Shown here piece after piece: positions 43,905-53,348 of a stretch of 64,000 nt of DNA. The DNA is from Rhodospirillaceae bacterium SYSU D60007 (GTDB taxonomy: Bacteria > Pseudomonadota > Alphaproteobacteria > Reyranellales > Reyranellaceae). The translations under genes and the position numbers were made by a program. The notes beneath the pieces are model-generated. The model had not been told where the DNA came from. It saw only the letters and a list, made by a program, of their open reading frames with translations, and searched no databases. The stretch covers positions 62,001 through 126,000 of the forward strand of contig QOCQ01000010.1 of assembly GCA_003574685.1 (NCBI GenBank). Direction: 5' to 3'. Position 1 is the stretch's first letter; every line of letters begins with the position of its first letter.

Positions 43905-44876
43905 ATGGCCGAGATTACCGCCGCCCTCGTCAAGGAGCTTCGCGAGAAAACCGGCGCGGGCATGATGGATTGCAAGAAGGCGCTCAGCGAGACCGGCGGC
44001 GACCTGGAGGCGTCGGTCGACTGGCTGCGCAAGAAGGGCCTGTCGGCCGCAGCCAAGAAGGCTGGCCGCGTTGCCGCGGAGGGACTGGTCGGCGTCGTCG
44101 CGGACGGCACGTCGGGTGCTGTTGTCGAGGTCAATTCGGAGACGGATTTCGTCGCGCGCAACGACAAGTTCCAAGCGTTCGTCGATGCAGTTGCGCGCCT
44201 CGCGCTGGCTGGCGACGGCGATGTCACGAAACTTGCAGGTGCCGCGTATCCCGGCACGGGACGCGACGTCCAGGGCGAACTTACCAACCTCATCGCCACG
44301 ATCGGTGAGAACATGTCGCTGCGCCGCGCCCGCAAGCTGTCGGTGAAGCAGGGCATCGTGGCGACCTACGTGCACACGGCGGTCACGCCGACGCTGGGCA
44401 AGATCGGTGTGCTGGTCGCGCTGGAATCGGCGGGCGACAAGGCGAAGCTCGCCGCCTTCGGCAAGCAGCTCGCCATGCACGTGGCGGCGGCCAGCCCGCT
44501 CTCGGTATCGACGGCTGATCTCGACCCGGCCGCGGTCGAGCGCGAGCGCCAGGTGCAGAGGGAGCTGGCGGCCCAGTCCGGCAAGCCTGCCGAGATTGTC
44601 GAAAAAATGGTCGATGGCCGGCTGCGCAAGTTCTATCAGGACGTGGTGCTGCTGGAGCAGACCTGGGTCATCGACGGCGAAACGAAGGTCGCCAAGGCGA
44701 TCGACGCGGCAGGCAAGGAGGCGGGCGCACCCGTGAAGGTCGCTGGCTTCGCGCGCTTCCAGCTTGGCGAAGGCATCGAGAAGAAGCAGGACGATTTCGC
44801 CGCTGAAGTCGCGGCGCAGGCCGGCCTTGCAAAACCGGGCTCCGAGTCCGAGGCGCCGGGCCCGTCACAACAATGA
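43905..44876 (+). CDS. tsf: Elongation factor Ts
   Basis: Nucleotide exchange factor for EF-Tu, 323 residues. The N-terminal UBA-like and TDFVxR motifs are visible: [37 protein letters not shown]. The C-terminal coiled-coil region includes [17 protein letters not shown] 43905 is chosen over ATG 43899 because GGAGA lies 7 bp before it, whereas it is only 2 bp before 43899. Confidence 0.96.
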   Translation: MAEITAALVKELREKTGAGMMDCKKALSETGGDLEASVDWLRKKGLSAAAKKAGRVAAEGLVGVVADGTSGAVVEVNSETDFVARNDKFQAFVDAVARLALAGDGDVTKLAGAAYPGTGRDVQGELTNLIATIGENMSLRRARKLSVKQGIVATYVHTAVTPTLGKIGVLVALESAGDKAKLAAFGKQLAMHVAAASPLSVSTADLDPAAVERERQVQRELAAQSGKPAEIVEKMVDGRLRKFYQDVVLLEQTWVIDGETKVAKAIDAAGKEAGAPVKVAGFARFQLGEGIEKKQDDFAAEVAAQAGLAKPGSESEAPGPSQQ

Positions 44877-44920
44877 TGCTTGCCGGGCGAGGCTGGCTAT
44901 CGACTGTATCTGGCCGCCGG

Positions 44921-44959
44921 CCGTCCCCGGAGCGCAAAATGCCGTGCGCACGGGGACGG
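44921..44959 (+). promoter_or_regulatory. Long hairpin between tsf and pyrH
   Basis: A 9-bp stem (44921-44929 with 44951-44959) contains an inner 5-bp stem (GCGCA 44932-44936 with TGCGC 44945-44949). TAATAT at 44966-44971 follows 6 bp later. The hairpin could attenuate read-through from tsf while the AT-rich hexamer starts a pyrH transcript. Confidence 0.5.
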
Positions 44960-45041
44960 CTGGTGTAATATTCGCTGTCCCTTTCCGCCTGTCGGCCGAT
45001 GCTTCGGCTGCGTCGGCTCAACAACAAGACCGAGTCCAGGC

Positions 45042-45767
45042 ATGTCCGTTGCTCCCGCCTACCGCCGAGTGCTGATCAAGCTGTCCGGCGAGGGGCTTAT
45101 GGGCAAGCGCGAGTATGGCCTGGATCCCTCGATGCTGGCCTCGATCGCGCGCGAGATCCAGTCGGTGCACGCCATGGGCGTCGAGGTGTGCATCGTGATC
45201 GGCGGCGGCAACATCTATCGGGGCGTTGCCGGCGCAGCCAAGGGCATGGAGCGGGCCAGCGCCGACTACATGGGCATGCTGGCGACCGTCATTAACGCGC
45301 TGGCGCTGCAGAACGAGCTCGAGAAGATCGGCCTGCATACCCGCGTGCTGTCGGCCATTCCCATGACCACCGTCTGCGAACCCTACATCCGCCGCCGAGC
45401 CGTGCGGCACATGGAGAAGGGCCGCATCGTGATCTTTGCAGCCGGCACCGGCAATCCGTTCTTCACCACCGACACCGCCGCGGCGTTGCGTGCCGCCGAA
45501 ATGGGCGTGGGCGCCATGCTGAAGGCGACGCAAGTGGACGGCGTCTATTCGGCCGACCCGCGCAAGGACCCGGGCGCGCAGCGCTATGACCGCCTGACCT
45601 ATATGGAGGTCCTGTCGCGTGATCTGCAGGTCATGGACGCCTCCGCCATCTCGCTGGCGCGCGAGAACGGTATTCCGATCGTCGTGTTCGATCTGCACAA
45701 GCCGGGCGGGCTCGCCGAGGTGATGCGCGGCGAAGGCAAGTTCACGATCATCAGCAACCAGGAGTGA
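45042..45767 (+). CDS. pyrH: UMP kinase
   Basis: Hexameric amino-acid-kinase-fold enzyme phosphorylating UMP, 241 residues. The family features [68 protein letters not shown] and [12 protein letters not shown] are all present. The 165-bp upstream gap holds a hairpin. The stop codon overlaps the region that carries the frr ribosome site. Confidence 0.96.
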   Translation: MSVAPAYRRVLIKLSGEGLMGKREYGLDPSMLASIAREIQSVHAMGVEVCIVIGGGNIYRGVAGAAKGMERASADYMGMLATVINALALQNELEKIGLHTRVLSAIPMTTVCEPYIRRRAVRHMEKGRIVIFAAGTGNPFFTTDTAAALRAAEMGVGAMLKATQVDGVYSADPRKDPGAQRYDRLTYMEVLSRDLQVMDASAISLARENGIPIVVFDLHKPGGLAEVMRGEGKFTIISNQE

Positions 45768-45772
45768 TGGTC

Positions 45773-46330
45773 ATGGCTGCTCCCAACCTCAAAGAGTACG
45801 AGAAGCGCATGCAGGGCGCCATCGACGCGCTCAAGAAGGAGTTCGCCGGATTGCGTACGGGCCGGGCTTCTGTGAGCCTGCTGGATCCGGTGATGGTCGA
45901 GGCGTACGGCCAGCGCATGCCGCTCAACCAGTGCGGCACCGTGAGCGCGCCCGAACCGCGGCTGCTGTCGGTGCAGGTGTGGGACAAGGGGCTGGTCGTT
46001 GCCGTGCAGAAGGCCATCCGCGAGGCGGGGCTGGGCCTCAACCCTTCGGCCGACGGCCAGCTCGTGCGCGTGCCGATTCCCGAGCTGAACGAGGAGCGGC
46101 GCAAGGAGCTGACCAAGATCGCGCACAAATATGCCGAGCAGGCCAGGGTCGCCGTGCGCAATGTGCGCCGCGACGGCATGGAAGACCTGAAGAAGGCGGA
46201 AAAGGACAAGTCGATCTCGCAGGACGAGCATCGCCGGCTGCACGAGGAAGTCCAGAAAATGACCGACAGGTTCGTGAAGATGGCCGACGATACGCTTGCC
46301 GCCAAGGAAAAGGAGATCATGACTGTCTGA
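45773..46330 (+). CDS. frr: Ribosome recycling factor
   Basis: Releases ribosomes after termination together with EF-G, 185 residues. [41 protein letters not shown] and [30 protein letters not shown] are the family hallmarks. ATG 45773 has AGGAG 9 bp upstream inside the pyrH stop region; two other in-frame starts (GTG 45764, ATG 45767) lie too close to that site. Confidence 0.96.
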   Translation: MAAPNLKEYEKRMQGAIDALKKEFAGLRTGRASVSLLDPVMVEAYGQRMPLNQCGTVSAPEPRLLSVQVWDKGLVVAVQKAIREAGLGLNPSADGQLVRVPIPELNEERRKELTKIAHKYAEQARVAVRNVRRDGMEDLKKAEKDKSISQDEHRRLHEEVQKMTDRFVKMADDTLAAKEKEIMTV

Positions 46331-46355
46331 GCCGCTGACGCCCCTGCGTGCCCCG

Positions 46356-47102
46356 ATGCATACCGCCGCCGCGCCCATCACCGCGCCCGCCGACATCGCG
46401 GGGGATCCACGCCATATCGCCATCATCATGGATGGCAACGGGCGCTGGGCCACTGCGCGCGGCCTGCCGCGTACGGCGGGTCACCGGCGCGGTGTGGAAA
46501 CCGTGCGTGAAACCGTGCGCGCCGCCGGCGAGCTGGGCGTCGAGTACCTGACGCTCTTCGGCTTCTCGACGGAGAACTGGAAACGGCCGGCGGACGAGGT
46601 CAGTTTCCTGATGAGCCTGCTGCGCCACTACCTGCGTGCCGAGCTCGATACGCTCGTCAAGGAGGGCGCCCGCCTGAGGGTGGTGGGTGACCGCGACGGG
46701 CTGGCGGCCGATATCGTCGACATGATCAGGGTGGCCGAGGAACGCACGCGCGCCAACACCCGCATTCACGTTTCGATCGCCCTGAACTATGGCGGCCGTG
46801 CGGACATCGTGCAGGCCGCGCGGCAGCTTGCCGAGGCGGCGGCGCGTGGCCGGCTCGACCCGGACGCTGTCACCGAGCAGCTCCTGGAGCAGCATCTTCT
46901 GACACGCGAGTTGCCGGAACCGGATCTCCTGATCCGCACGGGTGGTGAGCAGCGGATCAGCAACTTCCTGCTCTGGCAGTCGGCTTACACCGAGCTGGTC
47001 TTCTGCGACGCGCTGTGGCCGGATTTCAGCAAGGCCGATCTGGCGGGGGCCATTGCCGAATTCCGTCGCCGGGAGCGTCGATATGGCGCCATCACCGGCT
47101 GA
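46356..47102 (+). CDS. uppS: Undecaprenyl diphosphate synthase
   Basis: Cis-prenyltransferase making the C55 carrier lipid for peptidoglycan and surface glycans, 248 residues. HIAIIMDGNGRWATARGL contains the catalytic Asp, with GHRRGVETVRETVRAAGELGVEYLTLFGFSTENWKRP, and LLIRTGGEQRISNFLLWQSAYTE near the C-terminus; all key residues are conserved. The gene overlaps cdsA by 20 bp. Confidence 0.95.
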   Translation: MHTAAAPITAPADIAGDPRHIAIIMDGNGRWATARGLPRTAGHRRGVETVRETVRAAGELGVEYLTLFGFSTENWKRPADEVSFLMSLLRHYLRAELDTLVKEGARLRVVGDRDGLAADIVDMIRVAEERTRANTRIHVSIALNYGGRADIVQAARQLAEAAARGRLDPDAVTEQLLEQHLLTRELPEPDLLIRTGGEQRISNFLLWQSAYTELVFCDALWPDFSKADLAGAIAEFRRRERRYGAITG

Positions 47103-47775
47103 CGCGCCGGGCGCCAGCCGGTTTCGCGATGTTGCGGTCCGGGCTCTGTCGGCCGCGATTATCGCGCCGCTGGCCCTTGCGGCGGTCTGGTTCGGCTTTC
47201 CCTGGTTCGATCTGCTGGTGGCGCTGGCCACCGTGCTGATGGTGGCCGAGTGGCATCGCATGGTGGGCGGCTTGCGGCGGCCGGGATGGCTGGCGCTCGG
47301 CTTTGCGTACGTTTTCCTGGCGGTGCTGGCGGCGTTCTGGATCCGTCATGACGCCCAGGCGGGCCGGCTGACGTTCCTGTGGGTATTAGCTGTGGTGTGG
47401 GCAACCGACATCTTCGCGTTCTTCGCCGGGCGGCAGTTCGGCGGCCGCAAGCTTGCGCCCGCCATCAGCCCGTCCAAGACATGGTCGGGGCTGGCCGGCG
47501 GGATGGGGGCGGCGGCCCTGGCCAGTGCCATCTTTACGGCATGGTCGCCAGCAGGCTGGCTGGCGCTGGCGCTGTGGGGTGCCCTGTTCGCCGTGGTCGC
47601 ACAAATCGGCGATCTGGCGGAATCCGCGATGAAACGCCGCTTCGGCCTGAAGGATAGCGGGCACCTGATTCCCGGTCATGGTGGTATTCTTGACCGCGTC
47701 GACGGCCTGCTGGCGGTGTTGCTGGGTCTGGCAACGGTCCGGCTGGCCGGCGGCGGAGCGACGCCATGGAACTGA
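47083..47775 (+). CDS. cdsA: Phosphatidate cytidylyltransferase
   Basis: Makes CDP-diacylglycerol for phospholipid synthesis. The 230-residue protein has several membrane helices and the C-terminal CdsA signature KRRFGLKDSGHLIPGHGGILDRVDGLL, with the SPSKTWSGLAGG motif before it. It is at the short end of the family (E. coli CdsA 285). GGGAG precedes the ATG, which lies inside uppS. Overlaps dxr by 10 bp, so uppS, cdsA and dxr are translationally coupled. Confidence 0.93.
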   Translation: MAPSPADAPGASRFRDVAVRALSAAIIAPLALAAVWFGFPWFDLLVALATVLMVAEWHRMVGGLRRPGWLALGFAYVFLAVLAAFWIRHDAQAGRLTFLWVLAVVWATDIFAFFAGRQFGGRKLAPAISPSKTWSGLAGGMGAAALASAIFTAWSPAGWLALALWGALFAVVAQIGDLAESAMKRRFGLKDSGHLIPGHGGILDRVDGLLAVLLGLATVRLAGGGATPWN

Positions 47776-48983
47776 GCAGAAAGCTGGCCCGCGCCCAGGC
47801 CGCATCGCCCAGGCCGCGCCATGTCACCATCCTGGGCTCGACCGGATCGGTCGGCTGCAACACGGTCGACCTGATTGCCGGTGCACCCGAGGCGTTCCAG
47901 GTCGAGGCGCTGACGGCCCACAGCAACGTCGGGCTGCTGGCCAAACAGGCACGCCGGCTGGGTGCGCGCCTGGCAGCAGTCGCGGACGACACCAGGTACG
48001 CGGCACTGAAAGAGGCGCTGGCAGGCACCGGCATCGAGGCGGCGGCTGGCCGCTCCGGACTGATCGCCGCCGGCGAACGGCCGGCCGAATGGGTCATGGC
48101 CGCCATCGTCGGTTTCGCCGGTTTGCCGCCCACCCTGGCTGCCGCCCGGCGCGGCGCCACCATCGCACTGGCCAACAAGGAGGCCCTGGTCTGCGCCGGC
48201 ACTGTGCTGCTGAACGCGGTCCGTAACGGCGGTGCGCGGTTGCTGCCGGTCGACAGCGAGCACAACGCAATCTTCCAGTGCCTCGACGAAGGCAATCGCG
48301 AGGCCGTGGAGCGGCTGATCCTGACGGCCTCCGGCGGCCCGTTCCGGACCTGGACGCTGGAGCAGATGGCCCATGCCAGCCCTGCCCAGGCTGTCGCCCA
48401 CCCCAACTGGGACATGGGCGCAAAGATCTCGGTCGACTCCGCGACCATGATGAACAAGGGGCTGGAGCTGATCGAGGCCCACCACCTGTTCGACATGCCG
48501 GAAGACCGCATCGAGATCGTGGTCCACCCGCAATCGGTCATTCATTCGATGGTGGCCTACGCCGACGGCTCCGTGGTGGCGCAGCTCGGGGACCAGGACA
48601 TGCGGGTGCCGATCGCACATGCGCTCGCGTGGCCGCGGCGCATGCGCACCCCAGCCGCGCGCCTCGACTTCGCCAAATTGTCGGCGCTCACTTTCGAAGC
48701 GCCTGATCCCATTCGCTTTCCTGCCCTGAGGCTGGCGCGGGAAGCGTTACGTGTCGGGGGATATGCACCCATAATTCTCAATTCAGCCAATGAGATAGCC
48801 GTCAGTTCTTATCTTGATTCTGAAATTGGCTTTCTTGACATTGCGCGGATTGTAGAGGACGTGCTCAACCGAATGACCCGCCGCTTCGAAAGCCGTGCGG
48901 CGCCGTCCGGATTCGATGATATCCATGCCGTTGACGAGCAGGTGCGGGCCGAGGCCCGCTTGATGTGCAGCGCGGGACGATGA
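47766..48983 (+). CDS. dxr: 1-deoxy-D-xylulose 5-phosphate reductoisomerase
   Basis: First committed enzyme of the MEP isoprenoid pathway, 405 residues. The N-terminal NADPH site ILGSTGSVGCNTVDLI, the metal and substrate region LLPVDSEHNAIFQCLDEG, and catalytic ASGGPFRTWTLEQM, HPNWDMGAKISVDSATMMNKGLELIEAHHLFDM are conserved. A stretch of codons at 48771-48840 is only about 36% G+C by my count (25 of 70), covering the conserved ILNSANEIAVSSYLDSEIGFLD segment. The frame and motifs are intact through it. Confidence 0.95.
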   Translation: MELSRKLARAQAASPRPRHVTILGSTGSVGCNTVDLIAGAPEAFQVEALTAHSNVGLLAKQARRLGARLAAVADDTRYAALKEALAGTGIEAAAGRSGLIAAGERPAEWVMAAIVGFAGLPPTLAAARRGATIALANKEALVCAGTVLLNAVRNGGARLLPVDSEHNAIFQCLDEGNREAVERLILTASGGPFRTWTLEQMAHASPAQAVAHPNWDMGAKISVDSATMMNKGLELIEAHHLFDMPEDRIEIVVHPQSVIHSMVAYADGSVVAQLGDQDMRVPIAHALAWPRRMRTPAARLDFAKLSALTFEAPDPIRFPALRLAREALRVGGYAPIILNSANEIAVSSYLDSEIGFLDIARIVEDVLNRMTRRFESRAAPSGFDDIHAVDEQVRAEARLMCSAGR

Positions 48984-49005
48984 CCGCCCGAGCGGGGAGA
49001 GTACT

Positions 49006-50406
49006 GTGGACTTTGTCGGTTTCTTCACCAACAACATCATCCTGACCCTGCTGGTCATTACGGTGCTCGTGTTCGTGCACGAGTGGGGGCACTACTGGGT
49101 CGGCGTGCGCAACGGTGTTCACGCCGAGGTCTTCTCAATCGGTTTCGGGCCCGAGATCTGGGGCTGGACGAGCAAGCGGACCGGTACACGCTGGCGCATT
49201 TCGGCGTTGCCGCTGGGCGGCTACGTCAAGTTCCTGGGCGACAGCAATCCCGCCAGTGCGGGGCCGGGTGACGACGGCCTGACGCAGGAGCAGCGCAAGC
49301 GCGCCTTCCACACGCAGTCGCTGGCCGTGCGGGCCGCGGTGGTGGTAGCCGGACCGGCGGCCAATCTCATTTTTGCGGTCATCCTGATGGCCGGGCTGCT
49401 GATGACCTTCGGCCAGCCCTATACGCCGCCCCGCATCGTCGTCATCGAGCTGGAAGGCGCCGCCGCGCAGGCCGGCATGCGCACTGGCGACACGGTCGTG
49501 TCCATTGGCGGGCAATCGGTGGACAGCTTCGAGGACATCCTGTCGGTGGCGCAGCTCAATCCGGGCATCGCCTTGCCGGTCACTGTCTCCCGCGACGGCC
49601 ACACTGCCAGCCTGACCGTCACGCCAGTGCCCCACGATTACAAGGACCGCTTCGGCAACGTCCATCGTCTGGGCGAGCTGGGCGTTGCCAGCATCAACGC
49701 CTTGCCTGTCGTGGGCCGCGTGCTGCCAGGCAGCGTGGCGGAAAGCGCCGGCCTGCTGGCAGGCGATCGCATTCTCGAAGTTCAGGGCGTGCCGATCGAT
49801 CACTTTGGGCAGATCCCGCGGATCGTTCGGGTGCGCGCCAACCAGCCGACCACAATGAAGATCGAGCGCAACGGGCAGACGGTGCAGATCGTGGCTACGC
49901 CCGCCGCCGAGGAGGTCCGCGGGCCCGATGGCCAGACACGGATCGAAGGCCGGCTGGGCTTCACCAGCGGCTCGGCGTCCGTGGTGCGCACCATGGGCCC
50001 GGTGGACGCGGTGGTCGAGGGCACGGCCCAAGTCTGGCGCATCACGGGCACGATCTACACCGTCATCCGGCAGATTGTCCTTGGCCTGCGACCGGCCAAT
50101 GAAATCGGCGGACCGATCGCCATCGCCAAGACCACGGGTGAGGTATCGCAGATCGGCTGGAGTGCGGTGCTCTATTTCGTGGTGGGCCTGTCCGTGACCC
50201 TGGGCGTGTTCAATCTTCTGCCGATTCCGATGCTCGATGGCGGGCACCTGCTGTTCTACGCTATCGAGTGGATCCGTGGCCGCCCTCTTTCAGCGCGGGC
50301 ACAGGATATTGGTTTTCGCATCGGGCTTGCGGCTGTCGGCAGCCTCATGGTTTTTGCCACCTTCAATGACGTCTCGCGGCTGATCGGGCGAATTCTTCCC
50401 CTATGA
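49006..50406 (+). CDS. rseP: Site-2 protease RseP
   Basis: Inner-membrane zinc metalloprotease of the sigma-E envelope-stress cascade; also cleaves leftover signal peptides. The 466-residue protein starts with GTG and shows the zinc site VFVHEWGHY, the SIGFGPEIWGWTSKRTGTRW motif, two PDZ domains (about residues 130-215 and 225-305, e.g. GMRTGDTVVSIGGQSVDSF and ESAGLLAGDRILEVQGVPI) and the C-terminal LLPIPMLDGGHLLFY motif. Two PDZ domains match the E. coli-type protein. It follows dxr by 22 bp. Confidence 0.95.
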   Translation: MDFVGFFTNNIILTLLVITVLVFVHEWGHYWVGVRNGVHAEVFSIGFGPEIWGWTSKRTGTRWRISALPLGGYVKFLGDSNPASAGPGDDGLTQEQRKRAFHTQSLAVRAAVVVAGPAANLIFAVILMAGLLMTFGQPYTPPRIVVIELEGAAAQAGMRTGDTVVSIGGQSVDSFEDILSVAQLNPGIALPVTVSRDGHTASLTVTPVPHDYKDRFGNVHRLGELGVASINALPVVGRVLPGSVAESAGLLAGDRILEVQGVPIDHFGQIPRIVRVRANQPTTMKIERNGQTVQIVATPAAEEVRGPDGQTRIEGRLGFTSGSASVVRTMGPVDAVVEGTAQVWRITGTIYTVIRQIVLGLRPANEIGGPIAIAKTTGEVSQIGWSAVLYFVVGLSVTLGVFNLLPIPMLDGGHLLFYAIEWIRGRPLSARAQDIGFRIGLAAVGSLMVFATFNDVSRLIGRILPL

Positions 50407-50451
50407 AAGGGGTTGGAAGGAGCGTCCGCTCTCGGTTAAATGCAATAGTTT

Positions 50452-52761
50452 GTGTCTAATAACGAGCCTGACGGGGCAGGGGGAGCTTTGCTGCGCCTGA
50501 AACGCGTTCTGGGCCTGACCGCCCTTTGTTTCGCCTGCCTCTTCGTCGCTGTTCCGCCGGCTTCGGCACAGCGCGGGGGCGTCATCTCCTCCATCGAAAT
50601 CCAGGGCAACAGCCGTGTGGAGCCGGACACCATCCGCTCCTATCTCGAGCTGCGCCAGGGACAGCCTTATGACGCGGAAGCGGCGAACCGCTCGCTCAAG
50701 GCACTGTTCGGCACTGGCCTGTTCAGCGATGTCGTGATCCAGCAGGACGGCTCGCGCCTGATCGTGCGCGTGGTCGAGAATCCGCTGATCAACCGCGTGG
50801 CATTCGAAGGCAACAGCAAGCTGGAGGACGACCAGCTCCGGCAGGAGGTCCAGACCAAGCCGCGCACCGTCTACACCCAGTCCAAGGTGCAGTCGGATGT
50901 GCGCCGCCTGGTTGAGGTCTATCGGCGTGCCGGCAAGTTCAACGCCCGCATCGAGCCCAAGATCATCCGCCTCGACCAGAATCGCGTCGATCTGGTGTTC
51001 GAGATCAACGAGGGCGACACCACCGGTATTCGCCGTATCAGTTTTGTCGGCAACGAACGTTTCAGCGACGGCACGCTGCGCGAGAAAATCCGCACCACCG
51101 AATCGGCCTGGTGGCGCCTGTTCACGTCCGATGACCGCTACGATCCGGACAGGCTGAACTTCGACAAGGAGCTGCTGCGCAAGTTCTACCTGTCGGAAGG
51201 CTATGCCGATTTCCGGGTGCTGTCCGCCGTGGCCGAACTCGCGCCCGATCGCGATGGCTTCTACGTCACATTCACCATCTCCGAGGGTGAGCGTTACAAG
51301 TTCGGCAAGGTCGATGTATCGACCCATTTCGAGGCGCTCGACGTCGATGCGGTGAAGGCGCTGGTCACCACCCGCGAGGGCGACTGGTTCAACGCCGATG
51401 AAGTCGAGCAGACTATCACCGCCATCAGCGAGGCGGTGGGCACGCTGGGCTATGCCTTTGTCGAGGTGCGCCCTAACATCCGGCGCAACACGGAAACCCT
51501 CACGATCGACATCGATTACGACATCCAGGAGGGGCCGCGGGTCTACGTCGAGCGCATCAACATCACCGGCAACACGCGCACGCTCGACAAGGTGATCCGC
51601 CGGGAGTTCCGCCTCGCCGAGGGTGATGCCTTCAACACTGCCAAGCTGCGCCGCTCGCAGCAGCGGCTGCAGAACTTGGGCTTCTTCGAGAAAGTCGACG
51701 TTTCAAACCGCCCGGGATCGACGCCCGACAAGACCGTGATCGATGTCAACGTCGTGGAACAGAGCACCGGCGAAATCTCGTTCGGTGCCGGCTACTCGAC
51801 TTCGTCGGGCATCCTCGGCGATATCGCCGTCCGCGAGCGTAACCTGCTGGGACGCGGCCAGGACCTGCGCGTCGGCCTGTCGTTGGGCACGCGCAGCACG
51901 CAGATCGATCTCAGCTTCACCGAACCCTATTTCCTCGACCGCAACGTCTCGGCCGGGTTCGACGTCTTCCGCATTACGCGCGACTACCAGCGGACCAGCT
52001 CGTTCGACGAAAGCACGCTGGGCTTTGCCCTGCGCGCCGGCTGGAGCCTTTCGGAGCACACGCGCCAGACGGTCAAGTACACGCTGCGCCGCGACACGAT
52101 CAAGAATGTCGGCGACGATGCCTCGTTCATTATCAAGGCGCAGGAGGGCACGACCTGGACGTCGGAAATCGGACAACTTCTCTCCTGGGATACCCGCGAT
52201 AACCGGCTCAACCCCACCAAGGGATTCCTGCTGCGTTACGGGCTGGACGTCGGCGGCCTGGGCGGCACCGAGCACTACGTCCGCAACAAGGTTGAGGGGG
52301 CCTGGTTCTACGAGGTGTTCGACGAGGTCGTGTTCTCGCTGTCCGGCCAGGCCGGCGTCGTGACGCCGATCAGGGATGATCTGAAGATCGCCAATCGCTT
52401 CTTTCTCGGCGGCGACAATTTCCGGGGCTTCCGCACCGGCGGCGTGGGCCCGCACAGCGGCGGCGACGCGATCGGCGGAAAGTACTATTATGTCACCAGC
52501 GCGGAGATCAGCTTTCCGCTCGGCCTGCCGCGCGAGATCGGCATTCTGGGTAAAGGCTTCGTGGATGCCGGCAGCCTGTGGGGGCCGGAGGAGAGCGACG
52601 CCACGGTGCAGGATTCCAAGTCGATCCGCGTGTCGGCCGGCGTCGGGCTGCAGTGGATCTCGCCATTTGGCCCGATCCGCATTGACTACGCGCTGCCGGT
52701 CCGCAAGGAGGGTTTTGACAAGACGGAAAGGTTCCGCTTCAGCTTCGGAACGCGGTTCTAG
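50452..52761 (+). CDS. bamA: Outer membrane assembly protein BamA
   Basis: Central subunit of the BAM machine inserting beta-barrel proteins. After a signal peptide (LKRVLGLTALCFACLFVAVPPASAQ) the 769-residue protein has five POTRA domains (about residues 45-440; e.g. INRVAFEGNSKLEDDQLRQEV and RINITGNTRTLDKVIRREFRL) and a 16-strand barrel with the FFLGGDNFRGFRTGGVGPH lid motif, ending in the C-terminal Phe (RFRFSFGTRF) required for barrel folding. The start is ambiguous: GTG 50452 lacks a ribosome site, and TTG 50488 has GGGGGAG only 2 bp before it. fabZ follows directly, without lpxD or an ompH-like gene. Confidence 0.95.
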   Translation: MSNNEPDGAGGALLRLKRVLGLTALCFACLFVAVPPASAQRGGVISSIEIQGNSRVEPDTIRSYLELRQGQPYDAEAANRSLKALFGTGLFSDVVIQQDGSRLIVRVVENPLINRVAFEGNSKLEDDQLRQEVQTKPRTVYTQSKVQSDVRRLVEVYRRAGKFNARIEPKIIRLDQNRVDLVFEINEGDTTGIRRISFVGNERFSDGTLREKIRTTESAWWRLFTSDDRYDPDRLNFDKELLRKFYLSEGYADFRVLSAVAELAPDRDGFYVTFTISEGERYKFGKVDVSTHFEALDVDAVKALVTTREGDWFNADEVEQTITAISEAVGTLGYAFVEVRPNIRRNTETLTIDIDYDIQEGPRVYVERINITGNTRTLDKVIRREFRLAEGDAFNTAKLRRSQQRLQNLGFFEKVDVSNRPGSTPDKTVIDVNVVEQSTGEISFGAGYSTSSGILGDIAVRERNLLGRGQDLRVGLSLGTRSTQIDLSFTEPYFLDRNVSAGFDVFRITRDYQRTSSFDESTLGFALRAGWSLSEHTRQTVKYTLRRDTIKNVGDDASFIIKAQEGTTWTSEIGQLLSWDTRDNRLNPTKGFLLRYGLDVGGLGGTEHYVRNKVEGAWFYEVFDEVVFSLSGQAGVVTPIRDDLKIANRFFLGGDNFRGFRTGGVGPHSGGDAIGGKYYYVTSAEISFPLGLPREIGILGKGFVDAGSLWGPEESDATVQDSKSIRVSAGVGLQWISPFGPIRIDYALPVRKEGFDKTERFRFSFGTRF

Positions 52762-52791
52762 TGCCGCCGGCCGAAGCCCTGGATCGCCAAT

Positions 52792-53274
52792 ATGAGTGAT
52801 ACGCAAGCCAAGGAGAGTACTGCGGGTGGCGTCATCGCCTCGGTCGATGTTCGCCGAATCGTGCAGATGATCCCCCACCGCTATCCAATGCTGCTGGTGG
52901 ATCGGGTCGTTGATCTGCGGCTGGGCGAGAGCGCGGTCGGGATCAAGAACGTCTCCATCAACGAGCCCTTCTTCCAGGGCCATTTTCCCGGCGCGCCGGT
53001 GATGCCCGGCGTGCTGCTCATCGAATCGATGGCACAGACCGCCGCCGTGCTGGTGGTGGCCACCATGGGTCCGGAAGCGGAAGGGAAGCTCGTCTACTTC
53101 ATGTCAATTGACGGCGCGCGCTTCCGGCGTCCGGTGGTGCCGGGCGACCGCATCGAGGTCAGGGTCCAGAAGCAGCAGGCGCGGCAGAGCGTGTGGAAGT
53201 TCTCGGGCAAGGTGATTGTCGACGGCAACGTGGCCGCCGAAGCCACCTTCGCCGCCATGATCCGCGACCGCTGA
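52792..53274 (+). CDS. fabZ: 3-hydroxyacyl-ACP dehydratase FabZ
   Basis: Dehydrates 3-hydroxyacyl-ACP in fatty-acid elongation, 160 residues. The catalytic His64 lies in [18 protein letters not shown] and the Glu78 in [33 protein letters not shown] is the family N-terminus. In the usual alphaproteobacterial order, lpxD precedes and lpxA follows fabZ; here neither is present. FabZ is needed for fatty acid synthesis even without lipid A, so its retention is not evidence of lipid A synthesis. Confidence 0.96.
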   Translation: MSDTQAKESTAGGVIASVDVRRIVQMIPHRYPMLLVDRVVDLRLGESAVGIKNVSINEPFFQGHFPGAPVMPGVLLIESMAQTAAVLVVATMGPEAEGKLVYFMSIDGARFRRPVVPGDRIEVRVQKQQARQSVWKFSGKVIVDGNVAAEATFAAMIRDR

Positions 53275-53348
53275 CCCGCTGCACTACTACGGCAGAACGC
53301 GAACAATAGGCCGCTCGACGCCCACCGGTATGGTGCTAGGCTAGGCCA

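Noticed and set aside
48822-48850. Sigma-54 promoter (TTGGC...TTGCGC) inside dxr
   Set aside because: The GG and GC elements are 13 bp apart, not the 10 bp required.
48835-48860. Sigma-70 promoter starting at TTGACA inside dxr
   Set aside because: No acceptable -10 hexamer lies 16-18 bp downstream.
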